A DNA stretch of 64,000 nt from Paraburkholderia lacunae. GTDB taxonomy: Bacteria; Pseudomonadota; Gammaproteobacteria; Burkholderiales; Burkholderiaceae. How positions within the stretch are numbered: position 1 is the first letter of the stretch; each line of letters starts with the position of its first letter. Below, one piece after another: positions 10,064-18,995 of the stretch. The stretch is taken from the NCBI RefSeq assembly GCF_003353175.1, contig NZ_QHKS01000021.1:62001-126000 (forward strand). The letters are read 5' to 3'. The notes under the pieces are model-generated. The model saw nothing but the letters and a program-made list of their open reading frames with translations. It ran no database searches and was not told the DNA's origin. A program made the position numbers and the translations under genes.

Positions 10064-11872
10064 ATGAGCGCGACGTGGGCCTCAGCGCGTTGGCGCCGCC
10101 CTGCGGCCGGCGCCGCTCTTCTTGCCGCCGCCGTGGCGCTGCCGGCTGTCGCCAGCAGCTATATCGTCGATGTCGGCCTGACCATCGCCACCTATTCGAT
10201 CCTCGGCCTCGGGCTGAATATCGTGGTCGGTTATGCAGGGCTGCTGGATCTGGGCTACGCAGCCTTCTTTGCCATCGGCGCCTACACCACGGCGCTGCTG
10301 GAAACACTGCTGCACTTCTCGTTCTGGGAAACGCTGCCGTTCAGCCTTGCGTTTGCCGGCGCGTCGGGCATCGTCATTGGCTACCCGACACTGCGGCTGC
10401 GCAGCGACTACCTGGCGATCGTCACGCTTGGGTTCGGCGAGATCACGCGCATCGTTGCCACCAACCTGCGGATCACGGGCGGCCCGAACGGCATCTACGG
10501 TATCGACAGCCCGCGTCTGTTCGGCTACGAGATCAGCTCGCCTCATGCGGTCTACGAACTGGGTATCGCGTTCCTCGTGCTGGTGCTCGTCTTCGCGATC
10601 AGGCTCGGCCAGTCGCGGCTCGGCCGCGCCTGGACCAGCATCCGCGAGGACGAGGCGGCTGCCGAGGCCGTCGGTGTGCCGACGCTGCGCGTCAAGCTGC
10701 TGGCCTATGTCATGGGCGCGTTGATCGGCGGTTTTGGCGGCAGCCTGTTCGCTGCGCGCTTCGGGACGATCGACCCGACCGGATTCACCTATCTGCAGTC
10801 CGTCACGATCCTGATCATCGTCGTGCTTGGCGGTCGAGGGAGCATTCCTGGCGTGATACTCGGCGCCGTCATCGTTGCCGGCCTGCCCGAGATGCTGCGT
10901 TTTCTCAACCTTTGGCGCATCTTCGGGTTCGCGATCGGGCTGGTGATCCTGATGCTGCTCCGGCCGCAAGGCCTGTGGCCGGCGCGGCTGCGCCGCGTGG
11001 CGCCGCCACGCGAGGGCGCCGTCGCCGCAAAGCCCGCGCCTCGGGAGATCGTCGCCGAGGAAATTCTGCTTGAAGTGCGCAACATGCAGCGCCGCTTTGG
11101 CGGGGTGCTGGCGGTCGGCGGCGTCAGCTTCACGGTGCGCAGCGGTGAGATTCTCAGCTTGATCGGCCCGAACGGCGCCGGCAAGACCACGGTGTTCAAC
11201 TGTCTCACCGGCGTGATCCGTCCGACCGGCGGTCAGGTTCTCTGGCACGGCGCCTCGCTGGTTGGCGGAGCCCCTCATCGCATCGTCCACCGCGGCATCG
11301 CGCGCACCTTCCAGGGCATCCGCCTGTTTGCCAACATGACGGCCTTCGAGAACGTGCTGATCGGCATGGATCATCGGCTCCGAGCTCAGCTGAGTGCCGA
11401 ACTGCTTGCGCTCCCCTCCTCTCGTGCCGAGGCGGAAGATCACGCGACAGAGGGTCTCGGCTGGCTCAGCTTCGTCGGCCTCGGCGCCCGGGCGGGCGAA
11501 CGCGCGGCCGACCTGCCCTATGGCGATCAACGCCGGCTGGAGATCGCTCGTGCGCTCGCCAGCAACCCGCATCTCCTGTTGCTGGACGAGCCGGCGGCGG
11601 GCATGAATCCGACCGAGAAGCACGCGCTGATGGAATTGATCCGGCGTATTCGGGACCTTGGCGTAACGGTGCTGCTGATCGAGCACGACATGATGCTGGT
11701 GATGGGCGTGTCGGACCGGATCATCGTCATGGACCATGGCGTCATCATCGCCGAGGGTCCGCCAAACGAGATCCAGGCCGACCCGCGTGTGATCGACGCC
11801 TATCTCGGTACAGCCGGGATCGACGAAGCGGCCGACGATGCCGCCGGGGAGAAATCGCTGTGGGACTCCTAG
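10064..11872 (+). CDS. Fused ABC permease (LivM) and ATPase (LivG)
   Basis: A 602-residue fusion. Residues 1 to about 315 are a LivM permease (GLGLNIVVGYAGLLDLGYAA, TLGFGEITRI, GGRGSIPGVILGA). A charged linker leads to a LivG ATPase from about residue 340, with Walker A GPNGAGKTT, the LivG-type signature LPYGDQRRLEIARAL, and Walker B LLLLDEPAAGMNP followed by the EHDM switch. Separate livM and livG genes are the more common arrangement, and there is no internal stop or frameshift. The last 13 bases overlap livF. The fused protein fixes one ATPase to one permease; its partner subunits are LivH and LivF. Confidence 0.92.
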   Translation: MSATWASARWRRPAAGAALLAAAVALPAVASSYIVDVGLTIATYSILGLGLNIVVGYAGLLDLGYAAFFAIGAYTTALLETLLHFSFWETLPFSLAFAGASGIVIGYPTLRLRSDYLAIVTLGFGEITRIVATNLRITGGPNGIYGIDSPRLFGYEISSPHAVYELGIAFLVLVLVFAIRLGQSRLGRAWTSIREDEAAAEAVGVPTLRVKLLAYVMGALIGGFGGSLFAARFGTIDPTGFTYLQSVTILIIVVLGGRGSIPGVILGAVIVAGLPEMLRFLNLWRIFGFAIGLVILMLLRPQGLWPARLRRVAPPREGAVAAKPAPREIVAEEILLEVRNMQRRFGGVLAVGGVSFTVRSGEILSLIGPNGAGKTTVFNCLTGVIRPTGGQVLWHGASLVGGAPHRIVHRGIARTFQGIRLFANMTAFENVLIGMDHRLRAQLSAELLALPSSRAEAEDHATEGLGWLSFVGLGARAGERAADLPYGDQRRLEIARALASNPHLLLLDEPAAGMNPTEKHALMELIRRIRDLGVTVLLIEHDMMLVMGVSDRIIVMDHGVIIAEGPPNEIQADPRVIDAYLGTAGIDEAADDAAGEKSLWDS

Positions 11873-12591
11873 AAATCCGCGATCTGCATGTGAGCTATGG
11901 GAACGTCGAGGTTCTGCACGGCATATCGCTGGACGTTGCAGAAGGTGAGATCGTGGCATTGCTCGGCAGCAACGGAGCGGGCAAGACCACCACGCTACGT
12001 GCCATTTCCGGCCTGATTCGCCCACGTGCCGGACAGATCGTGATGGCCGGCCAGCCGCTCGCCGGACTGCGGGCTCACCAGATCGTGGCGCTGGGTCTCG
12101 GTCATGTGCCGGAAGGCCGTCGCATGTTCGGGGCGCTGACGGTCCAGGAAAATCTGCGGCTCGGCGGTTATCTGATCCGGACCGACGGCGCCTTGCTGGA
12201 ACAGCGGATGAACGAGGTCTATCAGACTTTCCCGCGGCTCGGAGAGCGACGCAGCCAGTTGGCGGGCACGCTCAGCGGCGGCGAACAGCAGATGCTGGCA
12301 ATCGCCCGCGCCCTGATGCTGCGGCCACGCGTCGTCGTGCTGGACGAACCGTCCATGGGACTGGCGCCGAAGCTGGTCCGGGTGATCTTCGGCATGATTG
12401 CCGACATCTGCAACGAAGGCACCTCGATCCTTCTCGTCGAGCAGAACGCACGCCAGGCGCTGCGCATCGCTCATCGGGCCTACGTGCTGGAAAGCGGCCG
12501 CATCGCGCTTGCCGGCCCTGCCAGGGAGCTGGCGCAGGATAGCCGGGTTCGCGCAGCGTATCTGGGCGGCAGTGCCGTAGCGACGGAGTGA
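11860..12591 (+). CDS. ABC transporter ATPase, LivF type
   Basis: A 243-residue ATPase. It has Walker A GSNGAGKTT, signature LSGGEQQMLAIARAL, Walker B VVLDEPSMGLAP and the LivF-type EGRRMFGALTVQENL. It starts at GTG (11860) inside the 3' end of the fusion gene, an overlap of 13 bases that implies translational coupling. It completes the importer with the LivG half of the preceding protein. It ends 47 bp from a convergent LysR gene. Confidence 0.92.
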   Translation: MGLLEIRDLHVSYGNVEVLHGISLDVAEGEIVALLGSNGAGKTTTLRAISGLIRPRAGQIVMAGQPLAGLRAHQIVALGLGHVPEGRRMFGALTVQENLRLGGYLIRTDGALLEQRMNEVYQTFPRLGERRSQLAGTLSGGEQQMLAIARALMLRPRVVVLDEPSMGLAPKLVRVIFGMIADICNEGTSILLVEQNARQALRIAHRAYVLESGRIALAGPARELAQDSRVRAAYLGGSAVATE

Positions 12592-12638
12592 CGAAGTCAG
12601 CCGCAAAGTCAGCCGCGCGCAGCAACGTGCCTGTCACA

Positions 12639-13541
12639 TCAGCGACGCAGACCCATGCTGCCCACGGCCTCTGCAAGATAGTCCACGAACGACGCGATCC
12701 GCGATGAAATCGCCGTATTGCGGTAGTAGACCGCATTGATCGGCTGACGCACGTCCTGCGTCTGACGCGCGAACAATTGCACCAGCCGCCCTTCATCGCG
12801 ATCGCGCGCGGTCATGAAGTCGGACAGGCACACAATGCCAATGCCTGCCAAAGCCAGTTGCCGGAGCGTCTCGCCGCTCGACGACCACACCGCAGGGGCG
12901 ATGCGATGCAGCTCGTTGTCCTGCCCGAGAATGGGCCAGACGTTGAGCGACTCCGGCTGATTGAATCCCAGCAACGCATGTTTTGCCAGCTCTTCCACAC
13001 GCCGCGGTTGACCATGCGCGTCCAGATACGCCGGGCTTGCCAGAATCCGTAGCCGGCTGCTGCCGATCGGCCGGCTGTGCAGCGTCGAATCCTTCAATGG
13101 ACCGATCCGGATGGCCACGTCGGTGCGCCGCTCCAGCAGGTCGATGATGCCCTCGTTGCTGTTGAGCTCGAGCTCCACCTGCGGATAGCGCTCGCGATAA
13201 CCGGCCACCAGCGGGACGATCACATGCAGCATGAACGGCGTCGCGGCGTCGACACGCAAACGCCCGGAGGGCCGCTCGCGCCGCGCGGCCATCTGCTCTT
13301 GCGCGCCCTCCACCGATTCGATGATCTCCCGCGCGCTTTGCAGGAACGTCCTGCCCTCCTCGGTCAACTCCAGCCTGCGCGTGGTTCTGCGTAGCAGCGT
13401 TGTGCGCAGCTTTTCCTCCAGCCTGCCCAGCGCGCGGCTCGTAGCTGAAATCGTCTGGTCGAGCTGTTGCGCGGCCGCCGTGATAGACCCCATATCGACA
13501 ACGGTGACGAAAGTTTGCAGTTCGTCGAGGGTGATTTTCAT
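12639..13541 (-). CDS. LysR-family transcriptional regulator
   Basis: A 300-residue LysR regulator. The N-terminal winged helix is MKITLDELQTFVTVVDMGSI followed by TAAAQQLDQTISATSRALGR, then a substrate-binding domain with RLRVDAATPFMLHVI and GIGIVCLSDFM. It resembles the large group of LysR proteins that control neighbouring oxidoreductase or efflux genes. It converges on livF, and on its other side lies a low-GC DUF1493 gene, so no target is obvious. It may control the transporter operon at a distance, or genes elsewhere. Confidence 0.88.
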   Translation of the reverse strand: MKITLDELQTFVTVVDMGSITAAAQQLDQTISATSRALGRLEEKLRTTLLRRTTRRLELTEEGRTFLQSAREIIESVEGAQEQMAARRERPSGRLRVDAATPFMLHVIVPLVAGYRERYPQVELELNSNEGIIDLLERRTDVAIRIGPLKDSTLHSRPIGSSRLRILASPAYLDAHGQPRRVEELAKHALLGFNQPESLNVWPILGQDNELHRIAPAVWSSSGETLRQLALAGIGIVCLSDFMTARDRDEGRLVQLFARQTQDVRQPINAVYYRNTAISSRIASFVDYLAEAVGSMGLRR

Positions 13542-13667
13542 ATTTGACTTAAAATCAAAAGTATTTTCTTTATAGCCCGATTTTTCGACAAAAGTAAAGG
13601 CGGCACAGTTCGTTCCATCTTCTGCACTACAACCGGCTCGTGAGACCAGCAGACAGGATTTTCTGAC

Positions 13668-14015
13668 ATGACTAGTACAACATGGCTTGAGCTTGAGTTA
13701 TTTATCAGGAGTGAGACTGGCATTCGATCAAGCAAGTCCGTAAAGCCCTCGGATAGTCTGGAGAACGATCTGGATATCACTGGCGACGAAGCCGATGACT
13801 TCATGGGCAAGTTCTTCGAGAAATTCAAGGTGGAGCATGGTGACTATGATTTCCAGCGTTACTTCTCAGAAGAGGGATTCAACCTCTTTGCGATCATTGC
13901 CATGCCGTTCTCTAAAAAGAAGCGCGAGAAGTATGACAAGGAGCCACTGACCGTTGCCATGCTTGAGCGAGCTATCAAATTGGGCGTATGGGATAGTAAG
14001 AAGCTCGCAGATTAG
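13668..14015 (+). CDS. DUF1493-family protein
   Basis: A 115-residue acidic protein matching the DUF1493 pattern as I know it: an N-terminal helix ELELFIRSETGI, the DSLENDLDITGDEADDFM segment resembling an acyl-carrier-protein helix II region but without a certain phosphopantetheine serine, then FFEKFKVEHGDYDFQRYF. Function is unknown. The gene and its upstream 100 bases are visibly AT-richer than the surroundings and use codons such as AAA and ATT more often, suggesting transfer. It stands alone, divergent from a LysR gene and followed by about 200 bases without a gene. Confidence 0.7.
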   Translation: MTSTTWLELELFIRSETGIRSSKSVKPSDSLENDLDITGDEADDFMGKFFEKFKVEHGDYDFQRYFSEEGFNLFAIIAMPFSKKKREKYDKEPLTVAMLERAIKLGVWDSKKLAD

Positions 14016-14219
14016 AAATGCCGCGGTTTGGCCTGAGTCTTTGCGGCGTTGGCATTCCCCAAATTCATCGCCAAGTTAGTATGGCTTCAGGGTCCCCCGT
14101 AAAGACGCCCCTATGGGGCCAGCTGCACGGCACCCTTCCTACCTGCATATTTCGGGCGCTCGTGCACACCCAGTTGTGTGCAAAAATCGAGACTTTTCCA
14201 GCGAGGACGGACCGAAGCC

Positions 14220-14651
14220 ATGACTGCAAATCGCAGCACCAGTCTGGATATCCGAAGGCTTTCCCCAGCGGAATGGGCGCAGGCATTTCCCATCATCGCT
14301 CAATTGCGCCCTCTGGATATGGACGAGTTTCTACGGCGAGCTCGCCGGCAATCGTTTGCCGGCTACGAGCTCGTTGGAGCGTTTCAGGACAGCAAGCTCA
14401 TCGGCGTCATCGGCATGAGGCCAGTCCATACGCTGGCGCGCGGGGCACATTTGCACGTCGATGACCTTGTTGTCGACGCTCAGGCGCGCGGCAGCGGCGC
14501 AGGTCACGCCCTGCTGGAATATGCGGAAGCCGATGCGCGTGCTCGCGACATGACGGCGGTGTTTCTCGACGCGCGGCAGGAGGCCATTGGTTTCTATGAG
14601 CACGAGAGCTATGTGTTCCATCCCTCTCCCTCGATGAAGAAGGTTCTCTGA
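14220..14651 (+). CDS. GNAT-family N-acetyltransferase
   Basis: A 143-residue acetyltransferase. The acetyl-CoA loop region is VDDLVVDAQARGSGAGHALLEYAEADA (given as a description; key residues are R-G-S-G-A-G), with the preceding strand LIGVIGMRPVHTLARGAHLHV and a final AIGFYEHESYVF. ATG at 14220 was preferred over an upstream start at 14178 because it follows a GAGGACGG box. Substrate unknown; small-molecule amine acetylation is usual for the family. Its neighbours (DUF1493, MAPEG) give no pathway clue. Confidence 0.82.
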   Translation: MTANRSTSLDIRRLSPAEWAQAFPIIAQLRPLDMDEFLRRARRQSFAGYELVGAFQDSKLIGVIGMRPVHTLARGAHLHVDDLVVDAQARGSGAGHALLEYAEADARARDMTAVFLDARQEAIGFYEHESYVFHPSPSMKKVL

Positions 14652-14694
14652 TCCTGCTGGCGGCAAAGACCGCAAGCAGGCCGTCCGGCGCATC

Positions 14695-15081
14695 TCAACG
14701 CAGCAGCATCACACATAGCGCTGCACCGCTCAGGTAGGTCCCGAGTGCGCCGACGAACCGGAAGGGGTTGGGTTTTGCCATCGTTGGCCATGCGAGCAGG
14801 CCGACGATGAGCAAACAGCGGCACACGGTTGCCGCGACGATTAGCGACACTGTCGCCGCCGACGGCGATCTTGCACCAAGATAGAGAAACAGCAGCGCGA
14901 GAAACGGCGCGTATTCGGCCGTATTGGCGTGAGCCCGGACGAGCTTGTGTAGCCGGTTCCCGGGGTCCTGCTCGCAGCCTGTGCCGGTGTTTTCGCGAAA
15001 ACGCATCACCGAGATGGACAGTCCGAGGCCGAACAGAAGTATCCCTAGCACTGCCACGCATACGAGAGCAACGTTGTCCAT
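14695..15081 (-). CDS. MAPEG-family membrane protein
   Basis: A 128-residue, four-helix inner-membrane protein. The family motif is visible as RAHANTAEYAPFLALLFLYL, where the E-x2-P and N-x2-E residues bind glutathione in eukaryotic relatives, then LGTYLSGAALCVMLLR at the end. Bacterial members are of uncertain function; some have glutathione transferase or peroxidase activity. It is convergent with the GNAT gene (43 bp apart). The 261-bp spacer to the next gene at 15343 shows no further feature I can support. Confidence 0.82.
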   Translation of the reverse strand: MDNVALVCVAVLGILLFGLGLSISVMRFRENTGTGCEQDPGNRLHKLVRAHANTAEYAPFLALLFLYLGARSPSAATVSLIVAATVCRCLLIVGLLAWPTMAKPNPFRFVGALGTYLSGAALCVMLLR

Positions 15082-15342
15082 TTGAAGAGCCTCCTTGGCA
15101 GGGAATCAACGAACGCCGGTTTGGTGGGTAAAGCTGGCATCTCGGTTTCTCGACTACGATGCGCAAGTTTACAGCGGATAGCCCCGGAAGCTGCGTGGAC
15201 GAAGAAAACTTATCTTCAGCTTGATAGCAGCCGGCTCGCTCGCCGCCGCGCAATCCGCCTGTCGGCTCTTCTGCAAGCAAGGGTCTATCCATCCGGCATC
15301 GCGGCAGTAAACTAGCTAGATGGTTTCGCCAAGGAGAGCATC

Positions 15343-16215
15343 ATGCGTCTCGTCTGCTGGAACATTCAGTGGGGACGCGGTGTGGATGGCCGCGTCGACC
15401 TCGTTCGCATCGTGCGCGAGGCACGGGCATTGTGTGATTTCGACATTCTTTGCCTGCAGGAAGTCACGCGCGGCTTTCATCGCGGACCGGCGCAAGGCGG
15501 ATTGGCTGGCGGCCCATCCGCCGATCAGTTCGCCGAGCTTGCCACGTTGCTGCCACATACGACCGTGATCGATGCGATCGGCTCCGATCTTCCATCGCTC
15601 GGGGCCGCGCGAGATCGACGCCAGTTCGGCAATGCGATCGTGAGCCGGCTGCCAGTCAGGCAGGTGTTGCGTCATTCGCTGCCATGGCCCGCCGATCCCA
15701 CCGAACCGTCGATGCAGCGCGTCGCGCTCGAGGCCGTCATCGACACCGATGTCGGTCCGTTGCGCATCATCACGACGCATCTCGAGTTCTACTCCGAAGC
15801 ACAACGGCTCGCGCAAGTGACGAGGCTGCACGAAGTGCACAAGGAAGCATGCGACCATGCGCACCGGCCGGCAAAAGCGGAAAAACCGGACAGTCCGTTC
15901 GCCGATACCGCGCGCCCAATGAGCGCCATCGTATGCGGCGATTTCAACAGCGCCTTCGCAGCCCCCGCCTATTACAGGATGCTCGAACCGATCCCCGGCG
16001 CGCCCGCCTTCGCCGACGCGTGGACCTGTGCGCACCCGAACGCCCCGCGCGCCGCCACAGTCGGTCTATACGATCACGCGCAATGGCCCGACGGACCGTT
16101 CGCGTGCGATTTTGTTTTTGTCACCGAGGATCTGAAGCCGCGCATCGTGGCTTGCGACGTGGACCAGACTAGCCGCTCGTCCGATCACCAGCCGCTGTGG
16201 CTCGAGTTGCACTGA
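15343..16215 (+). CDS. Endonuclease/exonuclease/phosphatase-family hydrolase
   Basis: A 290-residue EEP-fold enzyme. The metal and phosphate residues appear in order: Asn in RLVCWNIQWG, Glu in ILCLQEV, the central TTHLEFYSEAQR, GDFNSAF, and the catalytic pair SDHQPLW near the C-terminus. There is no signal peptide, so it is cytoplasmic. Family members cleave nucleic acids, inositol phosphates or phospholipids; this one cannot be assigned further. It is a single-gene unit preceded by AGGAGAG before the ATG. Confidence 0.85.
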   Translation: MRLVCWNIQWGRGVDGRVDLVRIVREARALCDFDILCLQEVTRGFHRGPAQGGLAGGPSADQFAELATLLPHTTVIDAIGSDLPSLGAARDRRQFGNAIVSRLPVRQVLRHSLPWPADPTEPSMQRVALEAVIDTDVGPLRIITTHLEFYSEAQRLAQVTRLHEVHKEACDHAHRPAKAEKPDSPFADTARPMSAIVCGDFNSAFAAPAYYRMLEPIPGAPAFADAWTCAHPNAPRAATVGLYDHAQWPDGPFACDFVFVTEDLKPRIVACDVDQTSRSSDHQPLWLELH

Positions 16216-16428
16216 TCGTCGAAACAGCACGAGACATGACAGAGACGTAATGTGAGCGTCAGTCTTGCGTCAAGCCCTCTGCGGACAATAGAGCTTACTC
16301 ATCCTGCGCACTGCGAGGGATGAGGTCGATGCTTCATTCATGGTGTTTGAAGCCGACTCAAGTTCACCCATCCGGTCGAGCGCAATATGAGCAGGCTGCA
16401 AATCAAACCCCGCTCCGCCATTCAATTG

Positions 16429-17205
16429 CTACGCGATGTGTGCCGCAAAGCCGCTCCGCTCCGGAGCAATATCGGCTCGCAACGTGAGTTCCGGAATCTC
16501 GTACGCGCCGGCATTCTGCGGGCGAAATGGGATCGGCTCGGTCTTCCAGAGATCGTCGAGACGCTGGCCGAGCGCGTCGCAGATCCCTGTAAATTTGGCT
16601 TCATCGACGCGGCCGGTCCGATAGGTCACGAACGGCGGTAAGACGTCGAAGCCAGGGTAATACAGAATCCCATGCTGAATGGGGAACAAAATATCGTCCA
16701 TGGGGCCGTTGATACCCCGCGCACCGTAGTGGGACTCCCATCCGCCTGCAGTGACAATCAGCATCGCCCGTTTTCCTGTCAGCGTGCCTTCCCCATAGCG
16801 GTCGCCCCAGCGCGCGTCGGAATGCTCGCCCACGCCATACGCGAAGCCGTACGCATAAACGCGTTCCACCCAGCCCTTGAGAATCGCCGGCATCGAGAAC
16901 CACCACAGCGGAAACTGCAGAATGAGCGCATCGGCCCACCGCAGTTTGTCCTGTTCGCGTGCGATGTCCTCGCTCTGCAAACCGTTCTCGAACGCATGCT
17001 TTGATTCGATAGATGGATCAAAGCGCTCGACGGTCCGCCTGTCCGTGCTGTCGTGCGCATCGAGCGGGGCTTTCCACTTCATTGCGTACAAATCGGAAAC
17101 CTGGACGACGTGTCCGGCATCCTCGAGGCGCTTGACCGAAAAGTCCTTGAGCGAGCCGTTCAATGACTTCGGCTCCGGATGGGCATAGACGAGAAGAACA
17201 TTCAT
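16429..17205 (-). CDS. NAD(P)H:quinone oxidoreductase (flavodoxin-like fold)
   Basis: A 258-residue member of the NQO/KefF family. It begins VLLVYAHPEPKSLNGSLKD, has the flavin-contacting LILQFPLWWFSMPAILKGWVERV region (about residues 93-115), and then the loop TAGGWESHYGARGINGPMDDIL, both described by key residues. Expected role: two-electron reduction of quinones or other electrophiles. It is divergent from a LysR gene with an LTTR-type palindrome between them, so it is probably an inducible detoxification enzyme controlled by that regulator. Confidence 0.87.
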   Translation of the reverse strand: MNVLLVYAHPEPKSLNGSLKDFSVKRLEDAGHVVQVSDLYAMKWKAPLDAHDSTDRRTVERFDPSIESKHAFENGLQSEDIAREQDKLRWADALILQFPLWWFSMPAILKGWVERVYAYGFAYGVGEHSDARWGDRYGEGTLTGKRAMLIVTAGGWESHYGARGINGPMDDILFPIQHGILYYPGFDVLPPFVTYRTGRVDEAKFTGICDALGQRLDDLWKTEPIPFRPQNAGAYEIPELTLRADIAPERSGFAAHIA

Positions 17206-17254
17206 GGTTGAACCTCCATTGCGCAGAAGAGCGCAGGATAGGATTTTGTCCGGT

Positions 17255-17278
17255 ATATTGGAAATGAATTTCTGATAT
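17255..17278. promoter_or_regulatory. LysR-type binding palindrome in the quinone reductase/LysR spacer
   Basis: A 24-bp interrupted inverted repeat: ATAT (17255), GAAAT (17261), ATTTC (17268), ATAT (17275); 18 of 24 positions are symmetrical and a T-N11-A box is included. It lies 14 bp before the LysR start and about 50 bp before the divergent oxidoreductase start, the usual location for joint autoregulation and activation. Confidence 0.55.
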
Positions 17279-17291
17279 TGCAGGTATTAAG

Positions 17292-18185
17292 ATGAATAAT
17301 CTCAGACGGCTGGACCTCAACCTGCTGGTAACGCTCGATGTTTTGCTCGCGGAACACAATGTGACCCGTGCGGCACAACGGCTGAACTTCTCTCAACCGT
17401 CGGTGAGCGTTCATCTCGCCAGGCTGAGGGATGTCCTCGGCGACCCGCTGCTGCTGCCCGGGCCACGAGGAATGCGGCCCACCGCGAGGGCCGAAGCGTT
17501 GCGCGAACCTTTGCGGCAGGCACTGGAAGCGCTCGAGCACGCGGTATCGCCTCCCAGTCCTTTCGATCCGGCCGAGGCCAGTCATACGTGGCGTGTCGCT
17601 GCTGCCGACTACGGCGAATCGACAATCCTGCTGCCGGCTTTGGCCGGCCTGCGCTCGGCGGCGCCGGATACCCGGCTGGCGGTGCTGGAAATTGTTCCGT
17701 CGCGCATCGCCAAACAGGCGGAACAGGGGGAGATCGATCTTGCCTTTCATACCAGCGAGGACGCGCCTGCCGGACTACATCGGCGGGCGCTCTTCAAGGA
17801 GCGGTATGTTCTGGCAGGGCGCGCAGGTCACCCGCGTCTGAAGCGCCGGCCAACGCTTGCGCAATTCTGCGCGCTCGATCACGTGGTCGTGTCGCAGGAT
17901 GGCGGAGGGTTTCGCGGCGTCACGGATCAAGTGCTCGGGGAGGCAGGCCTCGCGCGCCGCGTGGTGCTTTCAGTTCCGCACTTCCTGTTCTTACTGTCGG
18001 TCCTCGCGAGCACGGATCTCGTGGCGATGTTGCCTTCGCGGCTGGTTCGCGACAACAGTGCGCTGCGGGTCGTCGAGCCGCCTGTCGAGATACCGGGCTA
18101 CGAGATGGCCATGCTCTGGCATGAGCGCTCCCATCGCGACCCGGCGCATCAATGGCTGCGCGAGTACATCGCAAGCTCAGTGTGA
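17292..18185 (+). CDS. LysR-family transcriptional regulator (NodD/NahR-like subgroup)
   Basis: A 297-residue LysR protein with the subgroup start LRRLDLNLLVTLDVLLAEHN, the helix-turn-helix TRAAQRLNFSQPSVSVHLARL and PRGMRPTARA. The effector domain ends in MLWHERSHRDPAHQWLREYI, typical of the NodD/NahR/LinR group. Divergent from the quinone oxidoreductase at 16429-17205, which is its likely target. The inducer is probably a quinone or aromatic compound (inference from the target). Confidence 0.9.
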   Translation: MNNLRRLDLNLLVTLDVLLAEHNVTRAAQRLNFSQPSVSVHLARLRDVLGDPLLLPGPRGMRPTARAEALREPLRQALEALEHAVSPPSPFDPAEASHTWRVAAADYGESTILLPALAGLRSAAPDTRLAVLEIVPSRIAKQAEQGEIDLAFHTSEDAPAGLHRRALFKERYVLAGRAGHPRLKRRPTLAQFCALDHVVVSQDGGGFRGVTDQVLGEAGLARRVVLSVPHFLFLLSVLASTDLVAMLPSRLVRDNSALRVVEPPVEIPGYEMAMLWHERSHRDPAHQWLREYIASSV

Positions 18186-18204
18186 CGAATGCCCACTGTG
18201 CCGA

Positions 18205-18864
18205 TCACCGCCGCCACGACCCATGCGGCAACTCGACATCGCGCCGCGCTGCGGCCAACCCTTCGACGAGGCCCGCGCGGTCCAGCGCAATGCAGTACAC
18301 CGGTTTGGCGCGCTCGAAGCGCCAGCTATCGGCGAGCGTGCCCGCGTCGACAGGATCGAAACCGAACTGATCGAGCAGCGTGCTCACCACGCGCCGCGCC
18401 TCTTCGTCGTCGCCGGCGAACGGCAACGCGCGGCGCTTCGGCGTACCGGCCGGCTTGCCGTCCGTCTCCAGGTCCTTCGCGAGGATCGCGTTGAAGGCCT
18501 TGACCACTCTGGCGCCCGGCAACGCGGCGGCCATGATCTGACTGGTGGTGGTCGTGTGCTGCTCGAGTGCTTCGATGCGGCCGTCGTGCTCGGGATAGTG
18601 GTTGCAGGTATCGATCACGATCTTGCCGCCAAGCGCCGCCGCCGGCAGCGCCTGAATATTCCTGAACGGCACGGCGGCCACCACGACGTCGCCGAACTTC
18701 GCGGCGTCTTCAGCGGTGCCGACCGCGCAACCGAGCACGATGGCCGTATTGATCAAAGTCCGCGGATCGCGGGAGTTGCTGATCATCACCTCGTGACCGC
18801 TGTTCCTCGCAAGCGTCGCCAATGCGCGGCCGATGAAGCCCGCGCCGAGAATGCCTATCTTCAT
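18205..18864 (-). CDS. NADP-dependent oxidoreductase, F420-NADP reductase-like
   Basis: A 219-residue protein with an N-terminal Rossmann motif KIGILGAGFIGRALA, SNSRDP for the NADP ribose phosphate, and the central KAFNAILAKDL and ALPFAGDDEEA segments that mark the NADP_oxidoreductase/F420-dependent family. In bacteria lacking F420 these act as stress-related NADPH reductases of unknown substrate. Divergent from a LysR gene at 18996 with about 130 bp between them, so that regulator is the likely controller. Convergent with the LysR gene ending at 18185. Confidence 0.85.
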   Translation of the reverse strand: MKIGILGAGFIGRALATLARNSGHEVMISNSRDPRTLINTAIVLGCAVGTAEDAAKFGDVVVAAVPFRNIQALPAAALGGKIVIDTCNHYPEHDGRIEALEQHTTTTSQIMAAALPGARVVKAFNAILAKDLETDGKPAGTPKRRALPFAGDDEEARRVVSTLLDQFGFDPVDAGTLADSWRFERAKPVYCIALDRAGLVEGLAAARRDVELPHGSWRR

Positions 18865-18995
18865 TGCTCACACTCCATGAATGTCTGAGGGTCGCCCGGC
18901 CGAGCGCTTGCTCCTCGGGGTGAGCACACTATGATTAAAAACCTCAGCAAGATAAACGTGCATAATTTTCGGAGTGTCGAAACCACGAGTGGGGA

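Noticed and set aside
10082..12025. 647-codon open frame antisense to the LivM-LivG fusion
   Set aside because: Lies opposite intact permease and ATPase motifs and shows no motif of its own.
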